A stretch of 64,000 nt of DNA from the NCBI RefSeq assembly GCF_043290135.1, contig NC_134702.1:84549317-84613316 (forward strand), given 5' to 3'. Position 1 is the first letter of the stretch; each line of letters begins with the position of its first letter. The notes beneath the pieces were generated by a model. The model was not told where the DNA came from, searched no databases, and was given only the letters and a program-made list of their open reading frames with translations. This DNA is from Rhipicephalus microplus. Lineage: Eukaryota > Arthropoda > Arachnida > Ixodida > Ixodidae. The position numbers were made by a program, and so were the translations under genes. Shown piece after piece: positions 25,201 through 36,686 of the stretch.

Positions 25201-25365
25201 GTGAGTGGGTGTCTGTGTGTGTACGCGTGTGTATGTGTTTCTGTGTGTGTGTGTTCGTCTGTGTTTGTGTGTATCGGTGTATCTGTGTATATGCGTGTTC
25301 GCGCGCGTGTATGTGTGTGTGTTTGTATGTGTCTTTGTGTTTGCGTGCATGCATGCGTGCGCGCC
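25201..25365. repeat. Degenerate TG-rich tract
   Basis: Imperfect TG repeats with TTTG, TATG and TCTG words directly following the CT array. Probably an old (TG)n. Confidence 0.85.
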
Positions 25366-25488
25366 GTTTTCAGCGCAGTGACACAGATCGTCATATAATT
25401 ACGTCGAAATACTGTACTCGGGGAACCTTTATGCCGTGCTCCTACCTTCAACGTTGATGCTCATCTCCTTTATGCATAGTAATGAGCA

Positions 25489-25490
25489 AT

Positions 25491-25553
<63 letters not shown>

Positions 25554-25554
25554 T
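25489..25554. repeat. (TTTA)n microsatellite
   Basis: About 16 perfect units. A second copy of this class lies at 13227. Confidence 0.95.
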
Positions 25555-26221
25555 AATAATGACCTTTCGTTTTACGTGCACGAATTCCGCAATTTCCACT
25601 TTATATGCAGATACCTGCCACCTCACGCTGGAACTCAACTTGCATTTTCCAATCCAATCTACTACGCCTTCACCAGTCGGAATGGGAGTCACGGTTATAC
25701 ACGATCACGCAGTGAAGACGAACGTGTGCATGGCTGCACGTTCATGCAGAGCGACGGGAAAACGGCATTACGTGTTGCAACGACTGTTGTGCTCGTCGGT
25801 GCACGTCCCGCTCCAGCAACTCGAACCTCCCGAACGAAGCCAAGGTCGCGCGCAAATCGAGCGCGCTTTTGAAGCGTACCTGTCGGTGCGCGCATAGAAC
25901 TAAGAGCGCGTGCCACTAATGACTCTGATGGCACTGCTCATAAGGGTGTTATAGTGATTATTCCTAAAAAGGATAAAAAAAAGGTGAATAGAGGGGTGCA
26001 GGGAGGCTGCTATTCTGCTTTCTTACCATACATGTCAAAAGAATGGAACAGCCTATTCGCTGATGTTGTGTCAATTGGCAATAACGAGACGTTTCGTAAT
26101 GAATTAGGAGACGTATAGTAACAAGCCTGCGTATGAACCAATGGGCGCGACACTGCACCTCACATGCGTAGTTCACATTGTGCAATAAGCAAAATGACGT
26201 GCATTTCAATAGTTGTTGGGT
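25555..26221. other. No assignable feature
   Basis: GC-rich frames at 25700-25900 lack recognisable domains. Confidence 0.45.
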
Positions 26222-26335
26222 GCCTTACGTTCAAGACCCCTATTTGGTTATGAGGAACAGCGTATAGTGCAGGGTTCCGGAAATTTCAACTACCGAGGGC
26301 CTTTTCGCATGCACAGAAATCCAGTTACACGGAGA
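26222..26335 (-). mobile_element. Ruka-like SINE fragment
   Basis: The stretch with GGGTTCCGGAAATTTCAACT, followed by CGAGGGCC, matches the middle of the Ruka body read in reverse, with many substitutions. The head is lost. Confidence 0.5.
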
Positions 26336-26405
26336 TCTAGCGAAATGAGAAACAATTTCTTGTTGTACGCCGTATTTCACAAACTCGGCTAAGAGTGCAC
26401 GATTA

Positions 26406-26646
26406 CCCGCCACGGTTGCGCAGTGTTTGTGGTGCTCGATTGCTGACGCGAAGGCAGCGTGATCGGATCCCGGTCGTGGCGGTTCGCACTTTTGGGTGGA
26501 GGCGAAAATGCTTGGGCGCGTGTGCTAGGATTTAGATGGACGTTTAAAAACCCCAGGTGCTCGACATATCCCGGAACCTACCACTACGACGTCCCTCGTC
26601 ACCATATCGTGGTTTTGAGACTTCATACCCAAACAATTATTATTAC
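26406..26646 (+). mobile_element. Ruka-like SINE, old copy
   Basis: The tRNA-like head (CGCCACGGTTGCGCAGTG) is at 26408. The box B region around GATCGGATCCCGG is at 26461. The body with CGTTTAAAAACCCCAGGTG and the GTGGTTTTGAGAC block follows. The tail is ATTATTATTA. Heavy divergence indicates an old insertion. Confidence 0.75.
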
Positions 26647-27332
26647 CTAGCTTGATGACAAACATAGTGCATAATCACGGAGTATGCTATACACTTTTCG
26701 TCGCGACCGCGTAAAGTGCTAAATATAAACAGGAAACCAAATGAAAATGATCTGATTTCCTGGCAACCAAACTGTAGTTTCTACGTTTGCGAGACTCGGT
26801 TAATAATGCACGTCTGTTATTGTTTTTTTTTTCAACTTACTACACCTGTGATTTTTCCTCTCAGACGCCGAAAGGCCCTAGAGGTATTTAAGTAAGTAAA
26901 AATCACCACAGCCTGTGCGTAAGGGTGGGGAGGAGTATGATGCATGCCTGCAAGGCACTAACTCGAAAAAAAAGTGATGGCCCGCTGTCACACTCGGACC
27001 AGGCTGAAACATTTGTATACAGTATACACTTTCTATCACCATAGAAATTAAGTGGACATTATAGACAAGGTCTCCTCTTATCACGCCAACCCCTATTTCA
27101 TCCCCATTTACAGCAGCGTAGCAAACCAGAAACTCCTAAGGTTACGAGATGTGTTTTTGCTCTTTCTACTTCGATCTATCGCTCCCCTCTTCTGACTTTA
27201 TAGGATCAAGCTTACCTAGCATGTCTCAGTGATTCAGCAATGTTGCACAGCACTTTTACAGTGATACCGCGCTCAGTCTCCTTTGCGATTCGTTCTGCTC
27301 AGTTTCACCGCCTAGTACCATCACGAAAAAAG
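26647..27332. other. No assignable feature
   Basis: AT-rich sequence without recognisable frames. Confidence 0.45.
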
Positions 27333-27408
27333 CACCCTTTCTGTCATTTGTATCTAAACCCACAACATTTGAGGGTTGTGGGTTCGAATCCCACGGATAG
27401 AAAGGGTG
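27333..27408 (+). other. tRNA-like 3' half (SINE head or tRNA pseudogene)
   Basis: A perfect T-arm, GTGGG-TTCGAAT-CCCAC, lies at 27378-27394. It is preceded by GAGGGTT as in tRNA-Lys/Ile-type genes. The following GGATAGA pairs with TCTGTCA upstream in six of seven positions. CACCCTTTCT (27333-27342) and AGAAAGGGTG (27399-27408) form a longer inverted repeat. A run of T follows at 27411-27416, which could stop RNA polymerase III. No D-arm or box A is recognisable and the molecule would be too short, so a working tRNA is unlikely. Confidence 0.4.
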
Positions 27409-27416
27409 ATTTTTTA

Positions 27417-27837
27417 TCCGCTTCGTTTTCTTTTATTATAAGTGATCGAGAATTATTACAATGCAGTTAATAAACCACAAACAACGTTCTCTATATGCTT
27501 CGCCTAGGCTTACTTAACTGTCCGTTCTTTCAAAAATAGTTACCATGCATGAGTCACTCTCTTAGCCTCCCATTTATGACGTTTCACCCCACAGTTTACC
27601 GCTCTTTAACTATTATCTTGTGATGTTTCCTGCCTACAGTCGCTATAAAAAATAATACGTCTTATTGTAAACTGCGTGCACTGAGTGCGGACACTTTTTC
27701 TTATATTTCAACCTTATAAATGCAACGATATGAGTTAAATACTTACCACTTCCGCTAGAAACTACACACCTGTCTATGGTGTCCATCTTTTTTAATGATA
27801 AGATGTTATTACAAATTATACAATTGATTGATCATAG
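27417..27837. other. No assignable feature
   Basis: Nothing recognisable. Confidence 0.45.
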
Positions 27838-27857
27838 ATTGGTTAATTGATTGATTG

Positions 27858-27895
<38 letters not shown>
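27838..27895. repeat. (GATT)n microsatellite
   Basis: About 13 units with a TTTATT interruption. The word matches the Ruka tail in reverse, but no SINE body adjoins it. Confidence 0.9.
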
Positions 27896-29285
27896 AACGA
27901 GGTCGTCGTGTCTGCGCGTCTGATTACCCTGATTACCAGAAAGAGAAAAACGTACCATATAGACGCAAATATTTCGATATGCGTGGGTGGGACCGCTGAA
28001 CTCCTTCTTAGAGAGTGCATAACGACAAGCGAGGGTGCAGAAAATGAACGTAAGGTGCTGGTAAACGCTGAATAGAAAGCACTAATGTGAAATGAGCCCC
28101 AACAACATCCTTGAACAACAACGACCATATATGCTTGTATGCATTGTTCGGCCCGACTGGCCCTTTGCGCGGTATAGTAAAGAATACGCCTTTCCCGCGC
28201 TGATCACGACTACACATAGGCTGCGCCGGACACACCTCCGCGACGATCTCAACACTGTCTGAGAAAGATGTCGTTCCGTCGCCACGCCTTCCCGACCTTG
28301 CCAAATACGACAGACGCCACGTAGTCCGATACTTTCAGTCCGAAAATCGCCCTGAGCAAGCGTCGCAGCAGGGTGCTTGCTGTGATGACGAAGATTGGGT
28401 GCTGACGTAATGTCTGTGTAAATGAAAGGCGAGACAGAGCGATCATCAAGCCCAAAAGACACCGCGATACTTCTATTACCGATAGGAACTCGTTGCCTTC
28501 AAGTCTCGTTTACGGAACGATGGTGACTTCAAGGTCCTGGAAAAACTCCCGTGCAAGCGTTGCGTAAAGCAAAGAATCGCGATAAGACGTCTAATAATCA
28601 GGGGTGAAACCACTAAAATAGACTTTGGAGCGATTTTCAGAGCAGCCGCTTTTTTACTTTTGGTGCACTAAAATGCGAAGTTCGAGCAGGTTCCCTATTT
28701 TTGTTATAAAAGACCTAATTTGGAGTGGCATAAAAAAAGAAGGCTTACATTTAGAAAAAATAAAGTATGTACAAACCAATCAACATCACCTGAATCGTAC
28801 ACAGTAAACGCGTGTGCTGGTGTTTCAATGAATGTAGTATTTTGAACCACGCCACTGAGCAAACAGTGATAAAGTTCATCCACAATATCATTTGATACAT
28901 CCTTCGAATATTTTTACTGCTGCTCTGCGAATTCCTGTGTGGATCTGTCATGCTGGCCATCTTGAAAATCAGAGTACTAATGCAACTCAGAAGTATGGGT
29001 GGCAAAAAAAGAAAAAAACGAAAAACTGGTGCACAGAGTTCAAATGATTGCACGTAACATTTTTAGAAGTCAGCAATCATACCAGTACTTACAGGTATGC
29101 GGCGAATACACGCAAGTGTAATTGAACAAAATGAGCATTGTCTCGCCACCATGGAGCTAAGAGCCCCTTCCAAACCATAATACGCTTTTTCGCAAAATAC
29201 TAGTGTACAACGGCGAAGGTGGCTTAAGCAGCATTTTGAACAGGTTAGAGCAAGGCCAAGAAGTTTTCGAACAAAGCTTCGTCGT
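27896..29285. other. No assignable feature
   Basis: The stretch 27900-28500 has several overlapping open frames on the minus strand, the longest 126 codons, without recognisable domains. A poly-C run follows at 29286-29302. Confidence 0.4.
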
Positions 29286-29302
29286 CCCCCCCCCCCCCCC
29301 CC

Positions 29303-29781
29303 TTCTTTTTTTATTTTCACGATGAGGTTAGGTTTAGGCCACAACTTCTCAGCTAACTTGCAAGACGCGTTCTACCTGACAAAGTAAAAATGGCAGGCGC
29401 CCGTTGATCCGGCGACAACGCCGGATATTTATCACCGGGACGACGCAACTAACGCAACTTGAAGACAGAAAAATGTTTTATATGCCTCTGCTATGGCGAC
29501 CGACCAACGTGGTCACCGGCGACGCTCGCGTTCACAGCCCGTTGACTCGGTTTGCGTGCGAAAAGCGCAGTATGCGCTTCCAGCTCTAGGTGCTACCGTG
29601 CCATAGCCACGTTTGCTGACTGGGAAGTTCCTACTTCCCGCGAAACGTTGGTGAATGCGGCAACGAACTTTCGTCTAGAAGTTGCATCGTCCCGCCGATG
29701 GGTATCCACTGCGGTGAGCGGACAGATGGGCGTTCGATTTTGGTACTTCAGCCGGTCGATCGCGTTTCGCGAGTGCCTTTA
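29303..29781. other. CpG-rich stretch without assignable gene
   Basis: Bases 29396-29780 are richer in CpG than the surroundings and hold short frames in two phases. I recognise no protein. Confidence 0.4.
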
Positions 29782-29790
29782 CCTTATGGG

Positions 29791-30321
29791 CCAAACCTCA
29801 TAAGCGCGAAAATGCACGCGACAGCGACGAGCGACGCTATGAGCGACAAAACAGGGCGTTCGCGCGACCTGTCGCGTGCTCGTTTTCGCGCGATCGCTCG
29901 GTTCTCCAGAGTTGGAAACCGTCGCTCATCGCCCGGAAGTGCTAAGCTCAAGCAGCCAATAGCGAAATACCGGAAAAGACAAAGACTACATAGGTGCACG
30001 TGACCCTGCCCGAGTCACGTATGCGCAACAAGAAATAACGCAATTTTTATTACGCATACGCATATAAAGAAGTGCTGCAAGACAGTAATAAACACTTTCC
30101 GTTTCATTACACAACAATATATCTTATTTTAAAATTGCATACCGCTCGCTACGCGGTTTTCTTGGTGCGAATAGACGGCCTCATACCAGCAACAGTGGAA
30201 TTCACTCGCCGAAGCCGTTGCGTGAATGAGGTTTGCCTGCGCTAGCGACTGATCGCGGGAAGCCGATCTACGTCGCGTCGCTCGTCGCTGTCGCGTGCAT
30301 TTTCGCGCTTATGAGGTTTGG
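29791..30321. mobile_element. MULE-like MITE with perfect 46-bp inverted ends
   Basis: Bases 29791-29836 and 30276-30321 are exact inverted copies over 46 bases, beginning CCAAACCTCATAAGCGCG. The flanking nonamers CCTTATGGG (29782-29790) and CCTTATAGG (30322-30330) match in eight of nine positions. Long terminal inverted repeats with a 9-bp target duplication are typical of the Mutator superfamily. The 439-bp interior has no transposase frame. Perfect ends suggest a recent or gene-converted copy. Confidence 0.8.
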
Positions 30322-30330
30322 CCTTATAGG

Positions 30331-32984
30331 AATATATCCGACGCCGTGGTTTAGGGTCAGGGTCTACGCGCTTGAATTGATTGATGACGCAAATCTCCAG
30401 GCGGCCAACGCGAACTCTATTTCTCGCTAGAGTTGGCGCAATTGAAAAAAAAAATTAGGGCTGGTCGGGCATTTTGGCGCAGCGTTATGCAACTTCAGCG
30501 AATTTCGAGCTTTTGGCGCATGCAGCTTGGCGCCGAAATGGAGATTTGTATCAAATTGGCGCAAGTGGCGCAGCTGTTGCACCCCTCAATAATGGGACGG
30601 CAGAACGGTGTAATCTCATCAGGCGTCGAACCGTTAAAATAGAGCGATGAGGCCTACACATTACAAAGCTCTCAGGTATAATTCGTCATCATTAGGGCGC
30701 AGCTTCAAACAAGTGTGCAGCTTCGCGTATTTCCTTGCGCATGCGCACACGTATTGAATAAATACCCCCCGCAATTCGCAGAATGTATATGATGGTTTAG
30801 TAGTTACTTGGCAACTGCACTTGCAATTGAAAATTTTCGATCAAGAAGTGTCGCTAGAGCCACCGTTTCGACAAATGATTCACCGAGGCACATGCTGTCT
30901 TGAAGAACACAATACCACTTGTAGAAACCCTGTTCAAATATTTCTCATCTCTTAAAACCTCCATCATCTCTTGAACTTCTGCCTTGTTTGTGCGTACAGT
31001 AGGCAGAGCTCAGAACGGCCAAACTTACACTCACAGAAGTTCTTTTCCTTGTGGCACGGCTGAGGAGCCCTTAGAGAACGAATGAAAAGTCGGTGTCAAC
31101 GGGGCTACCGAGTTCCACGCTTGAAGGTGAAGCATCCTCCAAGCTTGAATGGGCACTGACACAAAATTGATTCCCGTGAGCATGCGCATATCATCCGCAA
31201 AATATCAACAGCGAACATAAGTTGGAAGGTATTTTGCGCGAATTTTGAAGATCGCGTGCGCGATCCAGCAAAGTGAGGCCTGGTGACCCACTTCCCTCAC
31301 ACCACCACGCCGTAGACAATGCAGCAAGTTATAATGACGCCATAGCCGCCATTCTTTTCGCCACGTTTGCTCCGGCAGGATATACTATTTAGTGGTTGCT
31401 CGCGAGTCCGTGCATGGCTGCGGCGCACGCATTTAAAATTTTATGTTTGGCGACACTGCTGTCCCGTTTCCTATTCAAACGAACTTCTTGATTCGCACCG
31501 TGCTGAAGTCGAAACATCGGCTTGAAAAAAAATCCAGTGTACGGAAACAACAGAGGCGGTTTACACAAACGTCAAGCAGCAAAATACATGCATATTACGG
31601 AATAAGTATACTAACATTTAAATACATTGCGCACCACCGTACAACATCTCTTCACAGATATACAAGAGTAAAACAATTATGCAAGAGTGGTACAGATACA
31701 GATTAAGAGCACTAAAAATGTAGGCGTTGACTGCGCTTCCTGCCGACCTGCTGCCGACACTTCTGGTAAGCGTTGGGCCACGGTTTATATCTTACACCGT
31801 GCGTTGGGCTGCCGATCGAGCGTCTTATACGTGAAACGCTGGCGCTCTAGACCACCCATGGACCAGCATTGGCAGCTATCGTGTATGTGATACAACGTGT
31901 GTTCATATTTGAAACTTACCTAACTTGCCATCCTGCTCCAAAGGCTGTCCCCGTAAAGCTCCATTAGGCTTCCCACGTTGGTTGTATAAGCCCAACGTCA
32001 AATAAACAACAATACATCCACTTAGTGTATAAGCCATGTTTTCGCTACCTATAAGCTTCGATCTCTCTCGTCGATCCAGCGATTACTCTTCCTTGTCCCT
32101 AACTCGCCAGGAATGAGTTGCACTAGAGAGTTCTCTTCCCCTAGCAACTCCGAGTACTCGACGTTCGTGGCACCTATAAATAACCCGGATGAAACAAAGA
32201 ACCGAGTGGGCTGTTGCGAAAAGCGAACTATGCGGTGAAGCACGCGGATATGTAGAGACCGCGTCAGCATGTCAAGACACATTTTCTCGGGGATCTGCCG
32301 GAATGCCACAATATAGGGGATCATGGAAGACACTCAACGCGGTAAGAGAGTTCTTCTCTGTTTCTTTTGCTTTCTTTTTATCACCAGTGTCTGAAACTGC
32401 GTGTAACGCGACGGTCCACTTATAGCATTTCATTTAGGACTCCAAAGATGGTGGAAATTCAGCGCTGAGCGAAAAATGGCGCGCATCCTCGAGAAAGCGT
32501 TCTCAGAAAGCGAGAGGATATAAAACAATATATCGCACTGTCGCATTTCGAAGTGTTGAAATGAAGGAAAAGGGAAAGCGCTCGCTCGTACACCTAACCA
32601 GCATACCTTTCAGCAGCGCTGCCTCAAAAAATAAGGAGTTTTGCCTGATAAGCATGAGCAAGTGTGTTCGAGTCTCGACAGCGAAATACGTATTCTGAAG
32701 CAAGTGGATTGCGAAAGAGATCTCGTGCGACACGTTAAAAGCCACATGGGTTAAAAGCCACGTGGAACTCCCGAATAGTACGTGCCACTTCGTTATGTTA
32801 TGCTCCGCTTGACTCTGTCCTTATGTGTTTTTTTAGCGTTGCCTTTCCCAACATTGAATCATGAACCGATTAGCCCAAAGGTTCTGCTTGAATCAAGGTC
32901 AGCTGGAGATTGAAAGTTTCCGTTTGCTACCCTAAACCAGGTGGAAGACAAAGGAGCAAAAAAGGTAACAGCGTAGACCGAAAA
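30331..32984. other. Unassigned; GGCGCA cluster and a possible LTR-like segment
   Basis: Bases 30430-30580 contain six TTGGCGC words within 150 bases, probably a dispersed repeat. On the minus strand 32333-32049 stays open for 94 codons and contains TTATTTATAGG (complement of about 32173-32183), a possible TATA box, so it might be part of a solo LTR. Nothing firmer is seen. Confidence 0.3.
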
Positions 32985-34128
32985 TTGGTAGATCCCTCGT
33001 ACAATGGGAATCAACGATATGCGAAGCACGAATGAGAAATGTTGATATGTCACTTTAAAATCAGCACAACGTTGCGAGAGGAAGGGGATAAATGATGCCG
33101 CACATGACTTCCGCGTCATGATTACCATGTTTGGAAGTGTCATTCACCTTCGTCATCTATGCACGTCGCGTGACACCAAATTTAGTATATGTTGAGCTAG
33201 GGCAACGGCCGCGAGCACGCTACGAGCGTGCTATATCGTCTTATTCTTACATGACACGCGTGTCAGGATTATCATGTTTGCACCAGTCATATATTTCCTC
33301 ATCCATTGACGGCACGTAGTAACAAATTTGGTATATGTGGAGTTAGCCAAACGGCCGCGAGTGCATCATGAAGGGCCCAATATACTCCAGGGTAGCGTTG
33401 ATGCGCGCGCACGCTGGGCACAGTGACGCTACGTTAGCAAAATGCGGGCATTCTATAGTCTGACGCCAGGCGCGACCAGCATCCGTCGGCGTGCCCCGAC
33501 GGCAACCGGTGCGAAATACGACATGCTGCATTTCGCGACGATGCGTTACCCAGACAACACCACGTCTCCCTCTTTTCTGGACGGAGGGACGCCAGACGCG
33601 CTGAAACGCGCATGCGTCAAAGCAACGCAGCGCAGCGCACACCAGCGAATATATGGCAGGACCGGCGCCTGGCGTGGCAACGCCGGCGGGACGCAACGAA
33701 ATGGAGGCCGGTGAGCACATGCACCGCGTCACATCGGAATGTATTGGCGTGTTGACTGTACCATGTAGTCATGTTCTCACATGACATGCATCTCATGATT
33801 ATCATGTTTGCACCAGTCACATACGTTCGCCATCCATTGGCGTCCCGTAATACCAAATTTGGCATATGTGAGGCTAGCGAAATGGCCGCGACGGCATCAT
33901 CAGTGTGGTATGTAGTCATGTTGTTACATGACACGCATGTCGTGATTATTATATTTGTATGTGTCATTTACCTCTGTCGTCCGTTCGCGTCACGTAATAC
34001 CAAGTTTGGTACATGTGAAGCTAGCAAAACGGCCGCGAGCGCATCATGAGCGTAGCATTTAGCCATGTTGTTACACGACACGCATCTCATGTTTATCAAG
34101 TTTGCACCAGTATCATACGATCGTCATC
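32985..34128 (+). mobile_element. G-family element with left end and five core units, no GATA array
   Basis: The left end GGTAGATCCC, then GGGAATCAACGATATGCGAAG, matches 40722 and 48360 (GCGAAGC at 33021-33027). Core units follow with the CATGATTATCATG word near 33113, 33265, 33793, 33940 and 34087, giving a spacing of about 148-151. The GC-rich module 33370-33750 lies between units two and three. The element stops at 34128, where a LINE 3' end begins, so the GATA array and tail are missing. Confidence 0.6.
33370..33750 (+). repeat. GC-rich module with weak inverted ends
   Basis: Fuller copy of the module at 21008. The ends GGGCCCAATATACTCC and GGAATGTATTGGCG are partly complementary, as in a small transposon. 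It holds CpG-rich sequence with GACGCGCTGAAACGCGCATG, and no coding signature. Confidence 0.55.
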
Positions 34129-34129
34129 T

Positions 34130-34353
34130 ATGCTGTGGCAGTGTTCCGTGCGAAACGCTAGCTACGGATCCCCTGCCACCGAGGACGACAGTATCAACCA
34201 CCTCAGGAGCCCTGACAGGGCCCGTCAGCACCAGGCCGTCCAGAAGGCCCAAAAGGTGGCTGGTGAGCTCCAACTCCCGGTCCCCACATGGGTGGAGCCA
34301 CCGGGCTGGCCCCCGTAAGGGGTGCCCAGTACCCTTCAGGACCTTTAATAAAG
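34130..34353 (+). pseudogene. 3' end of a non-LTR retrotransposon polyprotein
   Basis: An open frame from 34130 to the stop at 34316-34318 starts LWQCSVRNASYGSP, the W-x-C end of the zinc segment. It continues RARQHQAVQKAQKVAGEL and ends LPVPTWVEPPGWPP. The same ending, LPVPTW, closes the element at 36840-37046, so the two belong to one lineage. AATAAA at 34347-34352 is followed by GTT, the standard end of this lineage. Confidence 0.75.
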
Positions 34354-34439
34354 TTAATTCTCTCCCTCTATTCACGTCCTGTAATCCCGGAGAGACGCCG
34401 CAGGCGCCGAACAGTGAGGAAGGAAAATATTGGCTCCCG

Positions 34440-35083
34440 CTCACAGTATCTGTTTCCGCCAGTTAATCAATGTGTGTCATTGAATGGATTACATCAATCG
34501 ACGCATAAAATCAATGAGAACAAGGCTACAACAATTTTCTGAGGTGGGTGAACTTTTCGTCATTTTAGGAGACTTTTTGTGCCGACGACGCCGTGCTTGA
34601 GGTAGGCCTACGCCGAGCCGGGTCAACGCCACACGGACGCGCGCCACGGGTTGTTGGTCGGAGGCGAGTGGCCGCGTGTTCGACATGCAAGTAATGATGG
34701 AGGGGGAGAGCATATCTCCCGATGAGTGTACCGAAGAGTACGGGTGGCAAGCAGCAGTTTTCAAGCGAATGTCGGCCAAATCCACTGCAAGTGGGGACTC
34801 AGCCGGAGCTGGGCCTAACACGGACGCGGCGTCTAGAACATTCGAGAATGGCAATCAGGTCAAGAACAGAGTCACCAGGGCATCCCGCATGCCGTACATG
34901 CCTAAGGATCACTTCAAGATTACCCTACGACCACATGGCGGCATCAATATTAGCAAGATTGGTTCCACCAAGGTAGGCAAAGCCATCATAGAAGCTGCAG
35001 GGTTGGGCTTGGATCAGACGGCTTCAGACATCATTTGCCCGAACCTCATCCCAGAACATATTAAGTGTGAATACACTTTATAA
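34440..35083 (+). pseudogene. 5' region and ORF1 start of an I-type retrotransposon
   Basis: The frame from about 34683 reads MQVMMEGESISPDECTEEYG, then RASRMPYMPKDHFKITLRPH, GGINISKIGSTKVGKAI and DIICPNLIPEHIKCE. The block RASR-P-P-KDH-K...RP-GG and the ICPN motif are what I recall from ORF1 (nucleic-acid-binding, gag-like) proteins of tick I-type elements. The frame is unbroken for 134 codons and then ends at 35083, where similarity stops. The copy therefore lacks the rest of ORF1 and all of ORF2. Bases 34440-34680 would be its 5' leader. Confidence 0.65.
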
Positions 35084-36074
35084 GCGACCCCAAACCATCC
35101 ACCGCCGTCGGCGGCGTCCGCAGTCTTCTCTATATCTTTAAAAGAAAGAGGACTTGGCGGGCTGCAGCGCGACGCTCTACCGAATAAGCCACGGACGCGA
35201 CGCTGAAATCGGTGTCAGTAACGCGCCTTATACCCCCTCCCCATTCGCTCGCTCCTCCGCTCTCCTCGCTCGCTGCAGCAGCGCGCGCACCCCTCTCTCT
35301 CACACGCCCGCCTTCTCTCTCAGTCTCCCGTCGGGAGCGGGTCTTGAGGGGGAGTAAAGTTAAAATCCGTTGGCATTCGCCAGTGAGTTAACGTAAACTC
35401 CCCCGTGTGATCAAATTGCGATTCCCAGGAACCATTACACAATAAAGGCACCATAGTGTGATGAATAAATATAATAGTGCGAATTAATAAATACCCCTCA
35501 TAGCATCACCCCGTGTATTCACACTTAACCATGTTCACCCTCGGGGAAATGCTTGGGAGTCTTTGTGACACGAGCACTTTAACGCTATCGCGCGTTTGAA
35601 ATAACTGCAGACCACATTAACGGCGCGTCGCTGTTTTCTGACATGCTTCGTTCAGACGTAGTATATAGCATAACGAAGCACTTACAAACAAATGTTGCAG
35701 ACAATTGGTCTGGGAAATTATGGAAATAAAGTATAGCCACGACACCAGGGTACGTATATATATATAAACTTTGTTGTTTATGCAGACCCAGGGTTCTTTT
35801 CAAAGGAGTTGGATCTAGCCGAAACAGAGACGAGACAGCGCTTGGAGGGAGATGAGTAACTCGAGACGACGCGCTTTTCATCAGCGTCTTACGATAGCTC
35901 ATTACCGCGAACGGGTAATTGTCAATGTGACGTGTAGCAAGCGGTGCGTACTGTTCAAAGAAAATGCTTCTTTTAGTCTCTTCTTACGGGAGAGCATTGT
36001 ACGAACTCAGCTAGAGAGAACACTTAACAAACCGCCCGCTAACACCGAGCGGTTTGTGCCGACAGCGTGCGTAC
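35084..36074. other. Unassigned; weak tRNA-like match at 35160-35200
   Basis: The complement of 35157-35199 reads GTGGCTTATTCGGTAGAGCG, which resembles a tRNA D-arm/box A. No box B is found at the right distance. The rest is pyrimidine-rich (35230-35335) or unremarkable. Confidence 0.3.
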
Positions 36075-36200
36075 AAAAAGAGAGAGAGAGAAAATGGAGG
36101 AAAGGCAGGGAGGTTAACCAGAAATTGGAGCATTTGGTTTGCTACCCTGCACTAAGAGAAATGAGAAGGGGCAAAAGATGGGAAAGAAAGCGAAAAGCGA
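36075..36200 (-). repeat. Probable LINE 3' tail, reversed
   Basis: (GA)n followed by GGAGGTTAACCAGAAATTGG and GGTTTGCTACCCTGC. Read in reverse this is the CTGC...GTAGCAAACC...GGTTAACC...(CT)n pattern I associate with tick LINE or SINE 3' ends. No coding part adjoins it. Confidence 0.4.
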
Positions 36201-36686
36201 AATAGATGCGCAAAAGAGAAGATAAAAATAGTGATCTGGGGTGCTATAGCCTATTCAATAGGCCACTACTACGCAAAAAAATTCAACAATGCCTTTACTG
36301 ATTTTCTGTGCGTAGACAGATTATATCGCCTTTCAAGCACTGACTGTTCTGACAAGGGTCTGTCGTCAAGACGAGCTAGCGCAGCAGCTAGCTGCCGTCT
36401 TTGCACGCTGTAACGAAGGCAGTGACAGAGAACGTGCTCTATCGTTTAAATGACAATGCAAGTGTCCAGGTTTTGTGTATACGCTGGTAAAACGATTAGT
36501 ATATACACGCACGCGCATGCATAAACACATAAGAAGCTTTGACAAATGCGTCTCGCTATTTATGACATGAATAACATGGAAATCCCGTCGCGTACGTCGT
36601 CAGACCCTTGCCTCTAGACACGTGCGGCACGTGGCTTTGATTCTGCTGGATTCGAAAATCTACAACGGGATACGCCTATGACATAT
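36201..36686. other. No assignable feature
   Basis: Nothing recognisable. Confidence 0.45.

Noticed and set aside
27340..27408. Functional tRNA gene
   Set aside because: The T-arm is perfect but the D-arm is missing and the total length would be about 62 bases.
28008..28462. Coding exons on the minus strand near 28.0-28.5 kb
   Set aside because: Three minus-strand frames overlap with similar length, without splice sites in agreement or known motifs.
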